Assembly: GCA_033439265.1 (NCBI GenBank)
Contig: JAVTVX010000013.1
Coordinates: 3,622,501-3,686,500 of the forward strand
Origin: Dillenia suffruticosa
Lineage: Eukaryota > Streptophyta > Magnoliopsida > Dilleniales > Dilleniaceae
Direction of reading: 5' to 3'
DNA: 64,000 bases
Positions 25,029 to 36,514 of this stretch are shown in pieces. Position 1 is the stretch's first letter; each line of letters starts with the position of its first letter. Position numbers and translations under genes: made by a program. The notes beneath the pieces were generated by a model. It was not told the origin of the DNA, searched no databases, and saw nothing but the letters and a program-made list of their open reading frames with translations.

Positions 25029-28000
25029 TGTGATTCTTGTGCTTCACATGTCACAAGCATACGTCACATTTTATACGCAACGAAATAAAATGAAAGAAGT
25101 AATACCCTTGAGGTTTCTTTTTTTTTTTATAACGTGAAATAGGCGATTTGGTTTTGTATAAAAATGAATGATATGATAGAGTTCGAATATATTAAATTAA
25201 TTTTTTTTTTGTTTTTGTTTTTTTATAATATTTTTTATATTTATCTCTTAAATAATTAATCTGATTTTAATTATCAGGGTTAAAGTTTAGATTATTGTCG
25301 TGATTGAAATATGCTATTTGAGCAATAATTGTTCCCAGGGTAAGTTTATAATCCAAAGCTCACTGATATGTTCATCGGTTATGTACCCTTCTCTAAAATT
25401 TGATTTGGTATTTATTAAAACTTATTTATTAATAACAGAATGCACGAAAAACAAAATAAATTATGTAATTGAATACTGCTAACTCAAAATAAAATATCTT
25501 ATTATAAAATATTTAATTTAACTTATAATTACTAATTTTTTTGAACATAATCATTTTATAGTACTATCAAAATATTAGATAAATTTCAACTCATCTAAAA
25601 TTCTAAGTATTTTTTATCGATCGATATTCAGATTTTATCTGACTAACTCAGCTTAAATACTGTGGGACCTATTGAGATATTGATTCTTTCAAATCTTTTT
25701 TCAACCGATGAGACGAGAGAGGAGCTTTGCACATAAATCTCTCAATGGGCATGTGTTGGAAAAGTTGAGGTCGGATCAGTACACTTATTAATACTCCCTT
25801 TCATATATGAATTTAATTTCTATTTGTAAAATTTTATTATTTATATAAATATTCAGAACAAATATTATAGTTAGAACAAGACAAAATAAAAAAATATATA
25901 TGTTGAAATTTTCTAAATATATCCGATATTAATGCAAGTGAAGTTCAATCCTTAGAATTATTAGTACTATTTTAAGAATTTTTACTAATTGAATTGGCGA
26001 ACACAGGTGTTATGCAGGTTTAGATTTATATAAAAGAGTTATTATTCTGCATTGTTAGGATCTTTAGGTAAAGAATACTTAACTTACATGATGAAAAATG
26101 GAGCACAAGCATATATAATTTGTGAATTAGTATATCTAATAGATTTTTTTTTTTAATGGGAAAAATTCAAATTTTAATAATAATTTTAATTTATTTAGCG
26201 ATTATATGATCAAAGATCAGACGGTATAACTCATGGCAAGTCTTTTAATCTACCCATAGATTTCCATTAGCATAGCTGAAATTTAATTCTTGGAAGGAAA
26301 AAAAGTTATTTAACCTTCCTTGTAGAGAAAATTTTGATTTTGATTATAAAACTTATATTTTTCTAAAAAAAAATTCATTTTAATTAAAAAATATTACAAT
26401 TAGAATAAAATAAATAAAGGCAATTTAAAATTTTCTAAACATGTCCAATATCAATAAATTTTCTAAACTAGCAATCGTGGGATTTATTTATCCTTGGGGG
26501 AAAAAAAGGTGAGAGAAAGAAAAAAACCCAAAAGGAGAGGAAATTGACCTTGTTTGAATGACCTTTAGAATGATTAAATATCCAGGGATTTAAATAAATT
26601 TATACAAAAAAAAGATGAAATTTTGACATTGCAAATAGGATTAAGCCTAAGAGAGGTACTACATTGCATGATGATGGGGAGAGCTTATGTAGTAGTATTG
26701 GAAGAGACTAGATCTTTGTACCCATAAACTCCATTTCATATATCTTGTGTGCTCAATTTCAATAGCTAAGCTAGACTCGAGTTCTTCCCCGAATTAAGGC
26801 AAAATCATTTTTTCCTTATGGTCATGACTTTCATCTGGTTCTAACATCTGGTAAAACGCTATATCAAATTAAAAATTAGTTCAACATATAATTTTTTTTT
26901 CATTTATTATGGAAATATATAGATATGATAAGATAATGTAATATGGGAGCTAAGCTAAGTCTCTTCTCCAAAGGTAAATTCAATGGCAACAACACACTAG
27001 TGCAGAAGAGGGAGAAAGAAACGCGGTCTTGAGGCCACCTCAAAGTTTATGGTTGAAAAGATAATCGAATTATTATATTTTGAAGAGAGAATCAATGAGT
27101 TATAACTCAATTATTATTATCCTCTTTCTTTTCTATTTATCAAGAAAAAAATGTCGAATTAACATACCTCCAGAGTTTTTCTTTTTCCTACAAAAGGAAT
27201 TGCCGAGGCTTGAAGTTGTGGCACCCATAAGGGATATGAATGCTTCGTATCATTGGGTCGGCTCCTCTTAATTCTATACGACTAGGGTCATGGACTAACG
27301 TGGAGGAATACCTCTGAGAAGTGATATGGTGCCATATTCGTGCCACCTGAAGAACTTTTAAAAAGCATGAACAGCTTTCTAGCATCATGTTTGATGATGT
27401 GATCCAAAAACCTGAGGTTCAACCATAGGCCCAACAATCATATTTTAAAATTTTTGCAGACTAGAATATTGTTTCTTTTTCAACTTTAAATAGGCAAGGT
27501 ATATTGAGTTGGAATATTTAAAAAAAAAAAGAGAGAGAGAGAGAGAAAATCACTTTATGATCATTTTTCTTAAGTGGATAGAAATCGGATAATGGTTTTG
27601 ATTTCTTTAGTAAATATATTTTGTTATAAAATCTCTCGTTTATATTGCGATCAATTATAATTATATTTATAATTGATCAAATCTTTAAGTTATAAATTAT
27701 TGATTTATTATAATGTTAATGCAAATAGATAGTGGAATTTATTTTGTGTATTAACATATTTAACTCTCTCTATGTTTATATGCACCGCTCTATCACTCAA
27801 TATAAAATATATTTTTATTTAAATATAATACTTTATCGTTACAAAATACTTCAACTACCCTTTTTAGAGTACGAAGTTATATTATTAGAGTGTTACTCAA
27901 CAAAATAAAGCATTGGTAGTAAATTTCTATCTTCCAAGATGGGCAATCGTTGAAAGTAATTCAAATATTAAATATAGTATCTTAGAGATGACGTATTATA

Positions 28001-28721
28001 AATTTTTCATATCGGTTAATCTAATAAAAAATATAAATCATCTTAAAAAGGTTGAAAATTTACATATTTCTTCCTGCATAAAAAGTGTTTGATGTCATTA
28101 TGGACATATTTTACACTACTTTTTAAAGATTAGACACATTGTTCTTGCTTCCCACATATAGAAAACAATGGGATGCTAGCTGCTCTCATCCTCTGTTATT
28201 GTTATTATAATTTTCTAGAGTATTAGATGCTAAATCTGAGAAGAAAAGACAAGGATCTGCAAGTCATACGCACTCCACTCAATGAATAGAGAAAAAAAAT
28301 AAGATGCCTAATAGCCAAATACAGTAATATGTTTAGTAGTAAAAGAAAACCCCACATGAAGAACATTGTTCAATTACAAGCCAACAATTGGTGTGGCTAC
28401 GGAGGGAATACCCATGCCCTAAAATGTAGGTTTGTGCGAAGGCTATGTGTGAATAAAATGCTTGTGAGAGAGATCATGCTTTTTTTTCTTCTTCTTTTTT
28501 TGGGGGGGGGGGTGCTCCTTTGATTTCTTTTCTCATATGTCAGCCTTAGCAAATTGATTCCCAATAATCACCAAATGTTGGAACAATGAGTCAAAAAATT
28601 GTTAAACTAATCCTAAAGTTAGGTTGCTTAAAGAAGTATTGATGTGTTTTTCTTTTTTGAAGAATTTAAGCTTTTGCTTCGTGCCCACTGCCTATATTCT
28701 GCAAGGTTCCATTTTTTTCTC

Positions 28722-28728
28722 TATATAG
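28722..28728 (+). promoter_or_regulatory. Probable TATA box of the WAT1-related gene
   Basis: TATATAG lies 88 bases upstream of the ATG at 28817, preceded by a T-rich run. Distance and orientation fit a core promoter with a leader of about 60 bases. The assignment rests on position and motif only. Confidence 0.5.
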
Positions 28729-28816
28729 ACCCTTAGATCTCTTAGTTTATTGGCGTACTGCGGCTAGAGGTGGCTGTCTATAAAGAGCGCCTTTCAAGGA
28801 GGGACTACTTAGTGAA

Positions 28817-30616
28817 ATGACAGAAATGAAGAGCTCCGATACATGCAAGCCTATTGCTGCTATGATCACTATTGATTTTGCTTTGGCCATAGTGAATATC
28901 CTCCTTAAGATGGTCCTTGATGGGGGCATGAACCACTTGGTCATCATCACATACCGGTTGGCTATTTCCGCTACCTTCTGGGCTCCCATAGCCTACTTAT
29001 TAGAAAGGTAGAAAACCCTTCTAGCCTTAATTGTAGTAATGGCTAAGCATGATCAACACTTTAGTTTCTTCTCGAGGATTGAAGTGTAATTGCGTTCATA
29101 ATAACAAAATTATTCAATTCCGACTAAAAACTAATTATATTTTCAAAATAATATGTTACAAATAAAACTGAATATATGTAATACATTCCACATGCTAATT
29201 GAATATAAAAAATTCTCCAAGTACAACTAATTTTGCTTACTGTATATTCCATGTGTTACTGCAGGAATAGCAGACCAAAACTCACAAGTAGCATCTTGTG
29301 TCACCTCTTCTTTAGCGCATTATTCGGGTAAGTCATAGAGACAAATTTCGCCCTAATGATTCCATGTGGTTGGCGTGGTTATAGAGTCTACAAATAAGTC
29401 CTTAATATCCTAGTAGCATATCTAAGAGATAATTTTTCTTTCAGGGCATCTCTGACACAGTACAGCTTCCTTCTTGGAATGGAACACACGTCGGCTACTT
29501 TTTCATGTGCCTTTATCAACCTTGTGCCTGTATTTACATTTGTAATGGCAGTGCCTTTCAGGTATCCACATTCAAAACATGGTTTACTTGCCGTTTTGGC
29601 CTCAAATCGTGAGCCAAAATGAGATTTATCTCTTGAATGTTTATTTTTTTCGTTTTGATGTCCAAACTCTTACCCTAAGTTCCCTTTAATTCTTCATTAT
29701 GCGCGACAGAACGTCTGGTTAGTATAATCCATGCAGAATTTGCGAGTAAAAATGAACAAAATAAAAGTTCACAGGGTGATCAATCAAACTTGTCCCTCTC
29801 AACAAAGAGATGTGATTAACTTGTAGGTTGGAGACTGTGAACATCAAGAGCGACAGTGGAAGAGCCAAAGTGCTAGGCACACTGGTGTGTGTCTCTGGTG
29901 CCATGTTATTGACTCTTTACAAAGGAACCCCTTTGTTCAATAGCTCAACTTCACAAGTCACAACTGCAAGTTCAAGCCACACATTGGAGTTGAGTGCAGC
30001 TAAGAGGACTGAGAGATGGACTATTGGTTCCATCGCTTTGGTTGCAGGCACTTTTTTCTGGTCATCTTGGTTTCTTCTTCAATCAAACATCGGTAGGAGA
30101 TATCCATGCCAATACACTAGCACGGCCATCATGTCCTTCTTTGGTGCCATCCAGTCTGCCATGTTGAGTTTGTCCATGGATCGCAATCTCTCTTTGTGGA
30201 TTCTTAGAGGAAAAGTAGAGATACTAACAGTAGTATATTCAGTAAGTAACTAAGATGATGATGATTTTCGCTTGATTATATCTTAACTAAGGTTTTAATG
30301 TTTGGCCTAATGATTATATACAGGGGATACTAGGATCAGGCCTGTGCTATGTGGGAATGTCATGGTGTGTGAAGAAAAAGGGTCCTGTCTTCACAGCAGC
30401 ATTCAGTCCTCTCATCCAAATCATGGCAGCCATGTTTGAGATTCCTGTCATGCATGAACAACTGCATTTTGGAAGGTAAACTTCCTCTACCCATTCATTA
30501 TTGGACAATTTTCATTTCGCCCCATTCCATAACTCTCTGAAAATCGAGTCATCTAGAATGAGGTACCATAACTCCCTCGATCGGTGATACAAACTCATAT
30601 ATGTTTCGAGAAATTG

Positions 30617-30663
<47 letters not shown>

Positions 30664-30956
30664 TTATTTATTTAATTTTCAGTGCAATTATAATATTCAT
30701 GCAATTGGATTACGAGATCGGCATGAAGATCAGATGCTTTTTACTGTATAAGCTTGACATCTTTTTATTTACGACGAGCAGCCTAATGGGATCAATTGCT
30801 GTAATTATTGGACTGTACATTCTCTTGTGGGGGAAGAACAAAGACACACAGAATTGCATGACTTTGCTAGGCCAAGGAGAGGAACAGACCAAGGTTGAAG
30901 AGCCACAATTGCATGTCATCAGGGTCAGTAGCGATCCGCAATGTCCTCAGAGCTAG
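28817..30956 (+). CDS. WAT1-related / EamA-family (DMT) transporter (6 exons, 370 aa)
   Basis: Exons are 28817-29007, 29265-29327, 29445-29561, 29827-30241, 30324-30475 and 30782-30956; phases close to 371 codons including stop. The family (WAT1/UMAMIT, also called nodulin MtN21) consists of membrane exporters with ten transmembrane segments in two EamA repeats, moving amino acids or auxin-related compounds; the substrate here cannot be told. Seen here: N-terminal helix MITIDFALAIVNILLKM; the first EamA repeat, with the family motif LTQYSFLLGMEHTSATF and the segment AFINLVPVFTFVMA; linker with TLVCVSGAMLLTLYKG; a Ser/Thr-rich loop; the second repeat from WTIGSIALVAGTFFWSSWF to FSPLIQIMAAMF; and a final helix SIAVIIGLYILLWGK before a hydrophilic tail. 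Length is usual for the family. The last intron contains a (TA)n run. All splice sites are GT-AG. Confidence 0.93.
30619..30662. repeat. (TA)n microsatellite in a WAT1-gene intron
   Basis: About twenty TA units lie within the last intron of the WAT1-related gene, between exons ending 30475 and starting 30782. It is likely to vary in length between individuals. Confidence 0.9.
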
Positions 30957-31729
30957 ACTTATCAGCCACTGCCGCCTTCTTTTTTTTCTTTTTTTTTTTT
31001 ATCTTCTTTCTTGATCGGTAGCGGTATAATGTCCTTCTAACTTGATTATAACTCGTGAGAGTTTAACTGCCAATAGATGTCTCTCATTTGCTACTCTATA
31101 TTCCACTATTTTACTTGCATTCAAAAAGAAGAAGTATATTCAAAACGTGATATTTCACGAGGGATGTAGCTTATATAGTAACACCCAGGGGGGAGAGAGA
31201 GAGTATATTGCATGGAAGCTGGAAATATGAGAAACAAAGATTACAAGACAATGACTTAATGATTTTTGCAATTTCCCTCCCTCATAAAACAACTTGATTT
31301 AGGCTTGAGATGCAACTATCCTCCCGACTTTTAGTATGAACTCAACTCAATTAAGCCTGCGCTCAAATGCTAAACTTATTAGGGTACTTGTAGGAATCCT
31401 TTTTCCTTCAATTAGATCTTTTTTTAATATTTGAAACATGGTTTTCGTTCCATTTGAGTAATAAAAACAACTAGTGAGGCAAAAGAGAAAAACACATAAA
31501 AATCACATTTATTTTCTTCCAAAGTGCTTGATTGAAGGATTGTAAAGATTTGAAATGGAGATGACGAGGGATACAAAAAAGGTGTAGTAATTTGGGAAGC
31601 ACACAGATGAAAAGCAGACGGTTGTCATGAGCACAACCAAGTGCATACCGCATGGCATTATCCCAATTTGCTCTCTCTCCTCTTCTCTTTGTTTCTTCGG
31701 ATCTTTTTTCTCGAGCATCACAGGAATGG
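30957..31729. other. Spacer between convergent genes
   Basis: This holds the 3' flank of the WAT1-related gene (+) and the 3' flank of the minus-strand gene at 31730. It contains T-rich runs and a short GA run at about 31192. No further gene is seen. Confidence 0.6.
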
Positions 31730-32200
31730 CTAATCCGTGTGCTCAGTAAATTGGTCGCTTTGTGCATTTTCTTTCTCCTTTTTCTTTCCCTTCCTCCCAG
31801 GCTTCTCTGGTTTGATCCCTCCTTGTTCAACAAGATCAGTGATGTCCATGTGCACACCAGGATCATTGGAGCTATAGCTCCCACCAAGCATGATTGAGTT
31901 GTTGACGGCTTGGAAATTACTATTGACATAGGCCCCAAGCGCATCAGGCTCACCAAGGGACACCCTGTGAGGACCAGCTTTTTCATCCAATTCACCACGC
32001 ATGCTGGCGCCGATGTTGCTTCCAGCAAGTGTGATGATCCTCACCCCATTCTCATCTTCATTCTCCTGGTGGCTTGAACCAGGTTTTTGTAGATCTGCAA
32101 TGTGATGAGTCAATGCAGAGACCATCTCTCGTATTCCCCGATCGACCTGCTTTTGGGTCTCTCCTGCTGCTTCGCCAGTCACAGTTTGCTCCAGAGGCAT
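31730..32200 (-). CDS. Conserved plant protein of unknown function (156 aa)
   Basis: A single uninterrupted reading frame from ATG at 32200 to TAG at 31730. The protein is hydrophilic, without signal peptide or membrane segment. It has a helical N-terminal part (GETQKQVDRGIREMVSALTH), a central segment VRIITLAGSNIGASM, an Asn/Ser-rich part with AVNNSIMLGGSYSSNDPGV, and a strongly basic tail GRKGKKKEKE that could act as a nuclear or nucleic-acid-binding signal. I do not recognise a named domain. The composition, the low-repeat sequence and a resemblance to plant proteins annotated only as hypothetical suggest a real gene, but its function is unknown. It converges with the WAT1-related gene. 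An upstream non-coding exon is possible and not resolved. Confidence 0.75.
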   Translation of the reverse strand: MPLEQTVTGEAAGETQKQVDRGIREMVSALTHHIADLQKPGSSHQENEDENGVRIITLAGSNIGASMRGELDEKAGPHRVSLGEPDALGAYVNSNFQAVNNSIMLGGSYSSNDPGVHMDITDLVEQGGIKPEKPGRKGKKKEKENAQSDQFTEHTD

Positions 32201-34219
32201 GGCTATCCGGTGGAAGTGGGAGGAGGTAACAAATTGGGAGAGGGCAATGGTAATTAGGGGTTGGTTGGTTGGTTTGGGATTTAAGGAGACTCAAAGGTCC
32301 ACTGTACGTATCAGAATAAAGGGAGGGCGTGCCTTGCATGGCAATAAAAGGATTTAACATTATCCCAATACAAAAGATAGAGAACAAGAATTGCTTGATG
32401 CCGGGTTCATCTTTAAACCATGCTTTTGTGAACCTTACACTTGCTGAAGACTAAAACTGATCCCAGGTCCCTAGAATGAGATTTTACAGAGTTTGCCATA
32501 AGTAATTGGCACATTCAAGTATCTAAATGAAATTAACATACTCACAAATAAGAGAATACGAGAGAACTGATACATCTAATCCACCAACAAGACTACAAGT
32601 AACAAAGGTCGTGTAGACTTACGTCCTTTATGTACAATAAGAGATGGCATGGGATTAGACTGACAATTATGATAACATATGCTGATAAACATGAACTTCA
32701 TTAACCGATACTTCCTAACATTACTTCTGCGCAAGCATTGCCATAATATTGTCCAAAGTTGCAGCTACAGAATGTTCTGCAAAGGGAGAAAAAAAAAATT
32801 CTCAGCCATAATCCAAATAAGTAAGGAACAAGCTTACTCCCAAGCATTTGAAACACATGCTACAAGCAACATGAACAAATCTCCAGGACTAGGCAGTGCT
32901 TATCACGACTGGGGGCAACCACAAAAGAACCATGAACCATCACGTCTTATAGCTTACACAAAGTGTACTAAAAATACTCCTAGATTATGGGTCTGCTATG
33001 GGAAATCAACTCATAAGACTTTGGATCTTATATAGTAAATTGGCATTGCTCAGTTATCCCTAGAATCATAATGATAAAGCATCAAATGAAACTAGAATTG
33101 ACATAAACATTTTTTTTTGGGTGGGGTGGGGGGTGTATTTTTCATTTTTTTCTTAATGGGCATATAAGTGGTTTATAATATTCAATTTGAAATGGTTCCG
33201 CATGTCAAATTTGAAGTGTTGCCAAATTTTGATTCCAAGGGGCAATCCTCTCCTTAAGGATGTCTACTTATTAATCCCCTTAAACAAAAAGAGACTACTT
33301 ACAAACTTTTTAAACTAAAATGAGGCAAGTTAGCTCAAAGCCTTGCTACATTGCTTTGGCATACAAGTACCAGGTATGGTATATATACACATTCAAGACC
33401 AAGTTTGATATGTTCAAATGCTCCAATATCAATAACGTAATTTTCTTTATATTAGCTTATGCCAAAGAAAAAGAAAATCCAAAGTCATATGAGGATGCTC
33501 AGTGATTGATCTTCACATCATTCTCACTATTATACCCATCATTCCAACTCTGCAGGTTTGAGAACACATCCTTTTTTATTTGGATCTACAAAAAGATAAA
33601 TGAAAGATAAAGAAAAAAGTTATGCGCAGCAGTCTACAGCGACAGAATCTAAGATATCTCCAAAAGATTCAAAGGATTTCGTGGTTGACCAAAACACAAG
33701 CACTTTATATAATTATCCACAAAAACCAAGAAAACATTTTCCACACTCTCAAAAATTCTTCTATTCTTTATCCCCCAAACCAGCCAAAACATAGGTACAG
33801 GGAGCATCCTAACAACTCCAGCCACTCATTATGTACAAAGCGTGAATTCATCCAACATAAGTGGAAAGAGAGAAAACTTCTCCCCAAGAATCAACTACAT
33901 GCGCAATGAAGAAGCAAGTGATCCACCAATTCAGGTCCACATGCAGTCTTTTTCCAAATATGAGGCATTATTTTGATAGATACGTGCATGAAAACACATT
34001 CTATTGTTGATTTTTTAACTAGCGGCGCAACTTTGGCAAGGCATATAAGTTTTTAGCACATCACACCATCACTCGTGAACATCTATAGGAGTAGACCATG
34101 TGAACAACTTAAATTACCGCTGCAAAACCAGTCATATATTCCTAGATCACTATTCAAAGATGCCAGCTTTGCAGCTGTCTCCATTTAATAAGTTCTTTCA
34201 CCTAGATTTCTTTGTTCGC

Positions 34220-34344
34220 TAAAAACTTGGATGCAAATTATTCATAAAAACATGATAATTAAGAGTTTAGACCAGAAGACGACATTGGATAGGAATGGAT
34301 GGCGTAGAAGAATCCGCACAAGTTAAACTATAACATTTTAGATA

Positions 34345-34383
<39 letters not shown>

Positions 34384-34575
34384 TTGATTTTGAGTATTGA
34401 TTTATTTGTTTATTTATTTTGATTTATTTTTTTAAATTTTTTAAATTTTTTAAATTTTTATTCATTTATCTTTGTATTTATTCATTTATTTTCTTTTTAA
34501 TTATCTTCATATTTGTCTCTCAAATGGCTAATCCTAAATTATTCGGATTAAGGCTCAGTTTGTTATTGTTATTGT
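34220..34575 (+). mobile_element. RTE-type LINE 3' end (second copy)
   Basis: The segment starts with AAAAACTTGGATGCAAATTA, passes through an AGGAATGGATGGCGTAGAAG block matching the end of the RTE coding part, then a (TA)n run, and ends with the CTCAAATGGCTAATCC tail and a short TTATTG repeat. The same order is seen at 16080-16381. It is 5'-truncated more severely than that copy. Both are on the + strand. Confidence 0.75.
34349..34373. repeat. (TA)n microsatellite within the LINE tail
   Basis: A run of TA units followed by T tract, in the position where the other RTE copy has a shorter AT run. Confidence 0.8.
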
Positions 34576-35736
34576 TTCACCAAGATTTCTTTGTCCGCCA
34601 AAAGTTATTTTGCTTTGCTTTCTCCAATGAGAAATCTATATGATCATAGCATATTTCTAATCTAGCACCATAAACTAGAAGCTAAGATCTTAATGACTTT
34701 TCATTGCACAATGTGTCCAGTGAGGATTTCAGAATGATTATGGAAGATATCTTCTATTGGAACCTAGAAGCAAACTCTTCAGAAAACACCCAACTCATGC
34801 CTCACCACCATCCCGACCTTAATGCCGGAGCCTCTAGCTTTACATTTGACAAGCACATTCCTCAAAAGTAATTTAAAGATATAATGAAGTATGAGGTTGT
34901 ATAAGAGATAATGATGACCACAAAGTCACATGGATGATGAGGCAGTTGATTTAAACAATAAGTACCACCCACCCAAGAAGTTGTACAACATGAGTAAAAT
35001 ATATTGCAGAAATCCTGCACATTTCTAGAGTAATATTAAACAGACAAGGCTTCATTAATTGATAATTTTTGAAGGAGATCCTCTTGAATGGTCGTCCTCT
35101 AGGCCGCAATAGCAGACAAGCTCTTTTTTTTGGGGGGGGGGGGGTTGAGAAATGGCAACCAAGACCAGCTTCCGAACACCCCAGGCCAGGCGTCACTATA
35201 AGGACCTTCGAGTTGTGGAATGCTTATTTAGAGCTATAACTACTCCCCCTAGGGTGAGCACGCCAGCACAATCCCGGAGATGCCAAACGGACTAGTACCC
35301 TTCCCCAGAAGGAGCTACATCCAATCGTACTCAAACTCAACCTCCTAGTAATGAAGTATTTTTATGAACACTTGGGCTAGGTTATAAGAAAAGCTTACTC
35401 TTTAAACATGTATACCGTTATGTACATGACATAAATAACAAACTACGTGTCATCCTCATTTGGCCCTATTCAATTTGAACTTTTTTTTTTTTTTAAAAAA
35501 AGGATGCTGTCAACTCACCGGCTATCACTAAAAACACCACCATAACCTAATTATATGTACACCTTTTTTTTTGGGGGGGGGAATGTGGCAATGGTTCTTG
35601 ATTTATTTACGCCAAATTTAGCGACTTTTTCAGAAATTTTCATTTCCAAATCCTCCATCAGAGTCAAAGTCAAAACCTCAAAAAAAAAAAAAAAAACCTA
35701 TATTGTCATCAGACCCTAACACCCTTTTGAGGGTTC

Positions 35737-35753
35737 AATATTAGGTTCACTGT
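35737..35753. repeat. Left 17-bp target-site duplication of SINE copy B
   Basis: Identical to 35832-35848, base for base. The two direct repeats define the insertion's ends exactly. Confidence 0.85.
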
Positions 35754-35831
35754 GTCCCCAAGGGGACGGCTAGTGTGGTACAAATCCTCCGCCTCTAGTA
35801 ATCCCAAATTTAAAATCTCATGCAACCAAAA
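35754..35831 (+). mobile_element. SINE-like insertion, copy B, with perfect target-site duplication
   Basis: A 78-bp body begins with the perfect palindrome GTCCCCAAGGGGAC, followed by an A-box-like GGCTAGTGTGGT, a CT-rich middle, a diverged B-box-like region, ATGCAACC and an A tract. It is bounded by identical 17-bp direct repeats, AATATTAGGTTCACTGT, at 35737-35753 and 35832-35848. This is the expected signature of L1/RTE-style target-primed insertion. It lies about 220 bases past the stop codon of the DUF538 gene, probably in its 3' UTR. Confidence 0.8.
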
Positions 35832-35848
35832 AATATTAGGTTCACTGT
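35832..35848. repeat. Right 17-bp target-site duplication of SINE copy B
   Basis: Follows the element's A tract directly and matches 35737-35753 without mismatch. Confidence 0.85.
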
Positions 35849-36049
35849 CAACCTTTCCTTAACAACAAAAACTTATAATATACTAATACTCCAATCCACC
35901 AAACAGTCAAAAACAAACAAAAGAAAAGAAACATAGGACTCGGACACATGGTTTTGAAGAACATAAAATAAAATAACAAAAAAAGATCATTGAGACAAAC
36001 ATTAAAAAAAATAAATAAATAAATTGTCAAAATCGACGAAATCAAACCT

Positions 36050-36514
36050 TCAAGAAGAAGCCCTCCTCCCCTCGCACGCCGGCGCCTCTTCGAAATTCTT
36101 CGATGGATACTTCGCCGTAACCATTCCAACCTCAAAAACCAAATCCTGGCCACTGGATTTAATCCCGGTAATCGACCACCACTTGAAAAAAGCCCTAACC
36201 CTAATTCCGTCCAGCTCCGCAATCTTCCCTTCTATAATATTTCCCTTAATCGTCTTCGAATACGTAGCCAAGTAGTTGTCCGGCGGGAGAGTGAGCTTGC
36301 AAGTATCGCTGAGATAGAGGGAGAAGTCGCCGGAGGTGCGGTTGAAAGAATAGGTCAAGACATTGGAGGGAAGGAGTCCAATTGGGAAGCCTTTGCTCTT
36401 GAGCTCTTCGTGGGCTGATGAAAGTTTAGGGTTTTCGGATGAGGAGAGGGAGAGGAGAGAAAAAACTAGGAGAGAGAAAAGGAACAGAGAGAGAGGTTTC
36501 GCCATTTCTGTCAT
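36050..36514 (-). CDS. DUF538 family secreted protein (154 or 151 aa)
   Basis: A single-exon gene. DUF538 proteins are small plant-specific proteins, several linked to stress or trichome phenotypes; biochemical role is unsettled. Seen here: a hydrophobic signal peptide (PLSLFLFSLLVFSLLSLSSS), then the family pattern LKSKGFPIGLLPSNVLTY, FNRTSGDFSLYLSDTCKLT, an AELDGIRVRAFFKWW segment and a VFEVGMVTAKYP end. Two starts nine bases apart are possible: ATG at 36514 and ATG at 36505. The second has the better plant context (GAAATGGCG) and gives 151 aa starting MAKPLS. The C-terminal tail ends in GRRASS. Length is typical. The SINE-like element just downstream is likely in the 3' UTR. Confidence 0.92.
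   Translation of the reverse strand: MTEMAKPLSLFLFSLLVFSLLSLSSSENPKLSSAHEELKSKGFPIGLLPSNVLTYSFNRTSGDFSLYLSDTCKLTLPPDNYLATYSKTIKGNIIEGKIAELDGIRVRAFFKWWSITGIKSSGQDLVFEVGMVTAKYPSKNFEEAPACEGRRASS

Larger units (their letters stand above)
22231..28716. other. Long gene-poor AT-rich intergenic region
   Basis: About 6.5 kb without a convincing exon chain. It contains poly-A/T tracts, a 230-bp tandem duplication at 23183-23670, an (AAAT)n run at about 24988-25028, a perfect 12-bp inverted repeat at 27649-27678 and a T7G11 tract at 28495-28512. The open frames at 23954, 24769, 25300 and 27080 have no recognisable motif, no splice partners and base composition like the surroundings. Confidence 0.6.
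32201..36049. other. Intergenic region with transposon fragments
   Basis: No intact gene recognised. It contains an RTE LINE tail at 34220-34575, T8G13 and T9G9 composite tracts at 35124-35144 and 35564-35581, and a SINE-like insertion at 35754-35831. The segment next to 36050 is probably the 3' UTR of the DUF538 gene. Short frames at 32679, 33320, 33600 and 33622 show no motif. Confidence 0.6.

Noticed and set aside
27080..27388. Possible exon remnant at 27.1-27.4 kb
   Set aside because: The base composition is slightly less AT-rich than its surroundings, but neither strand gives a known motif or splice chain.
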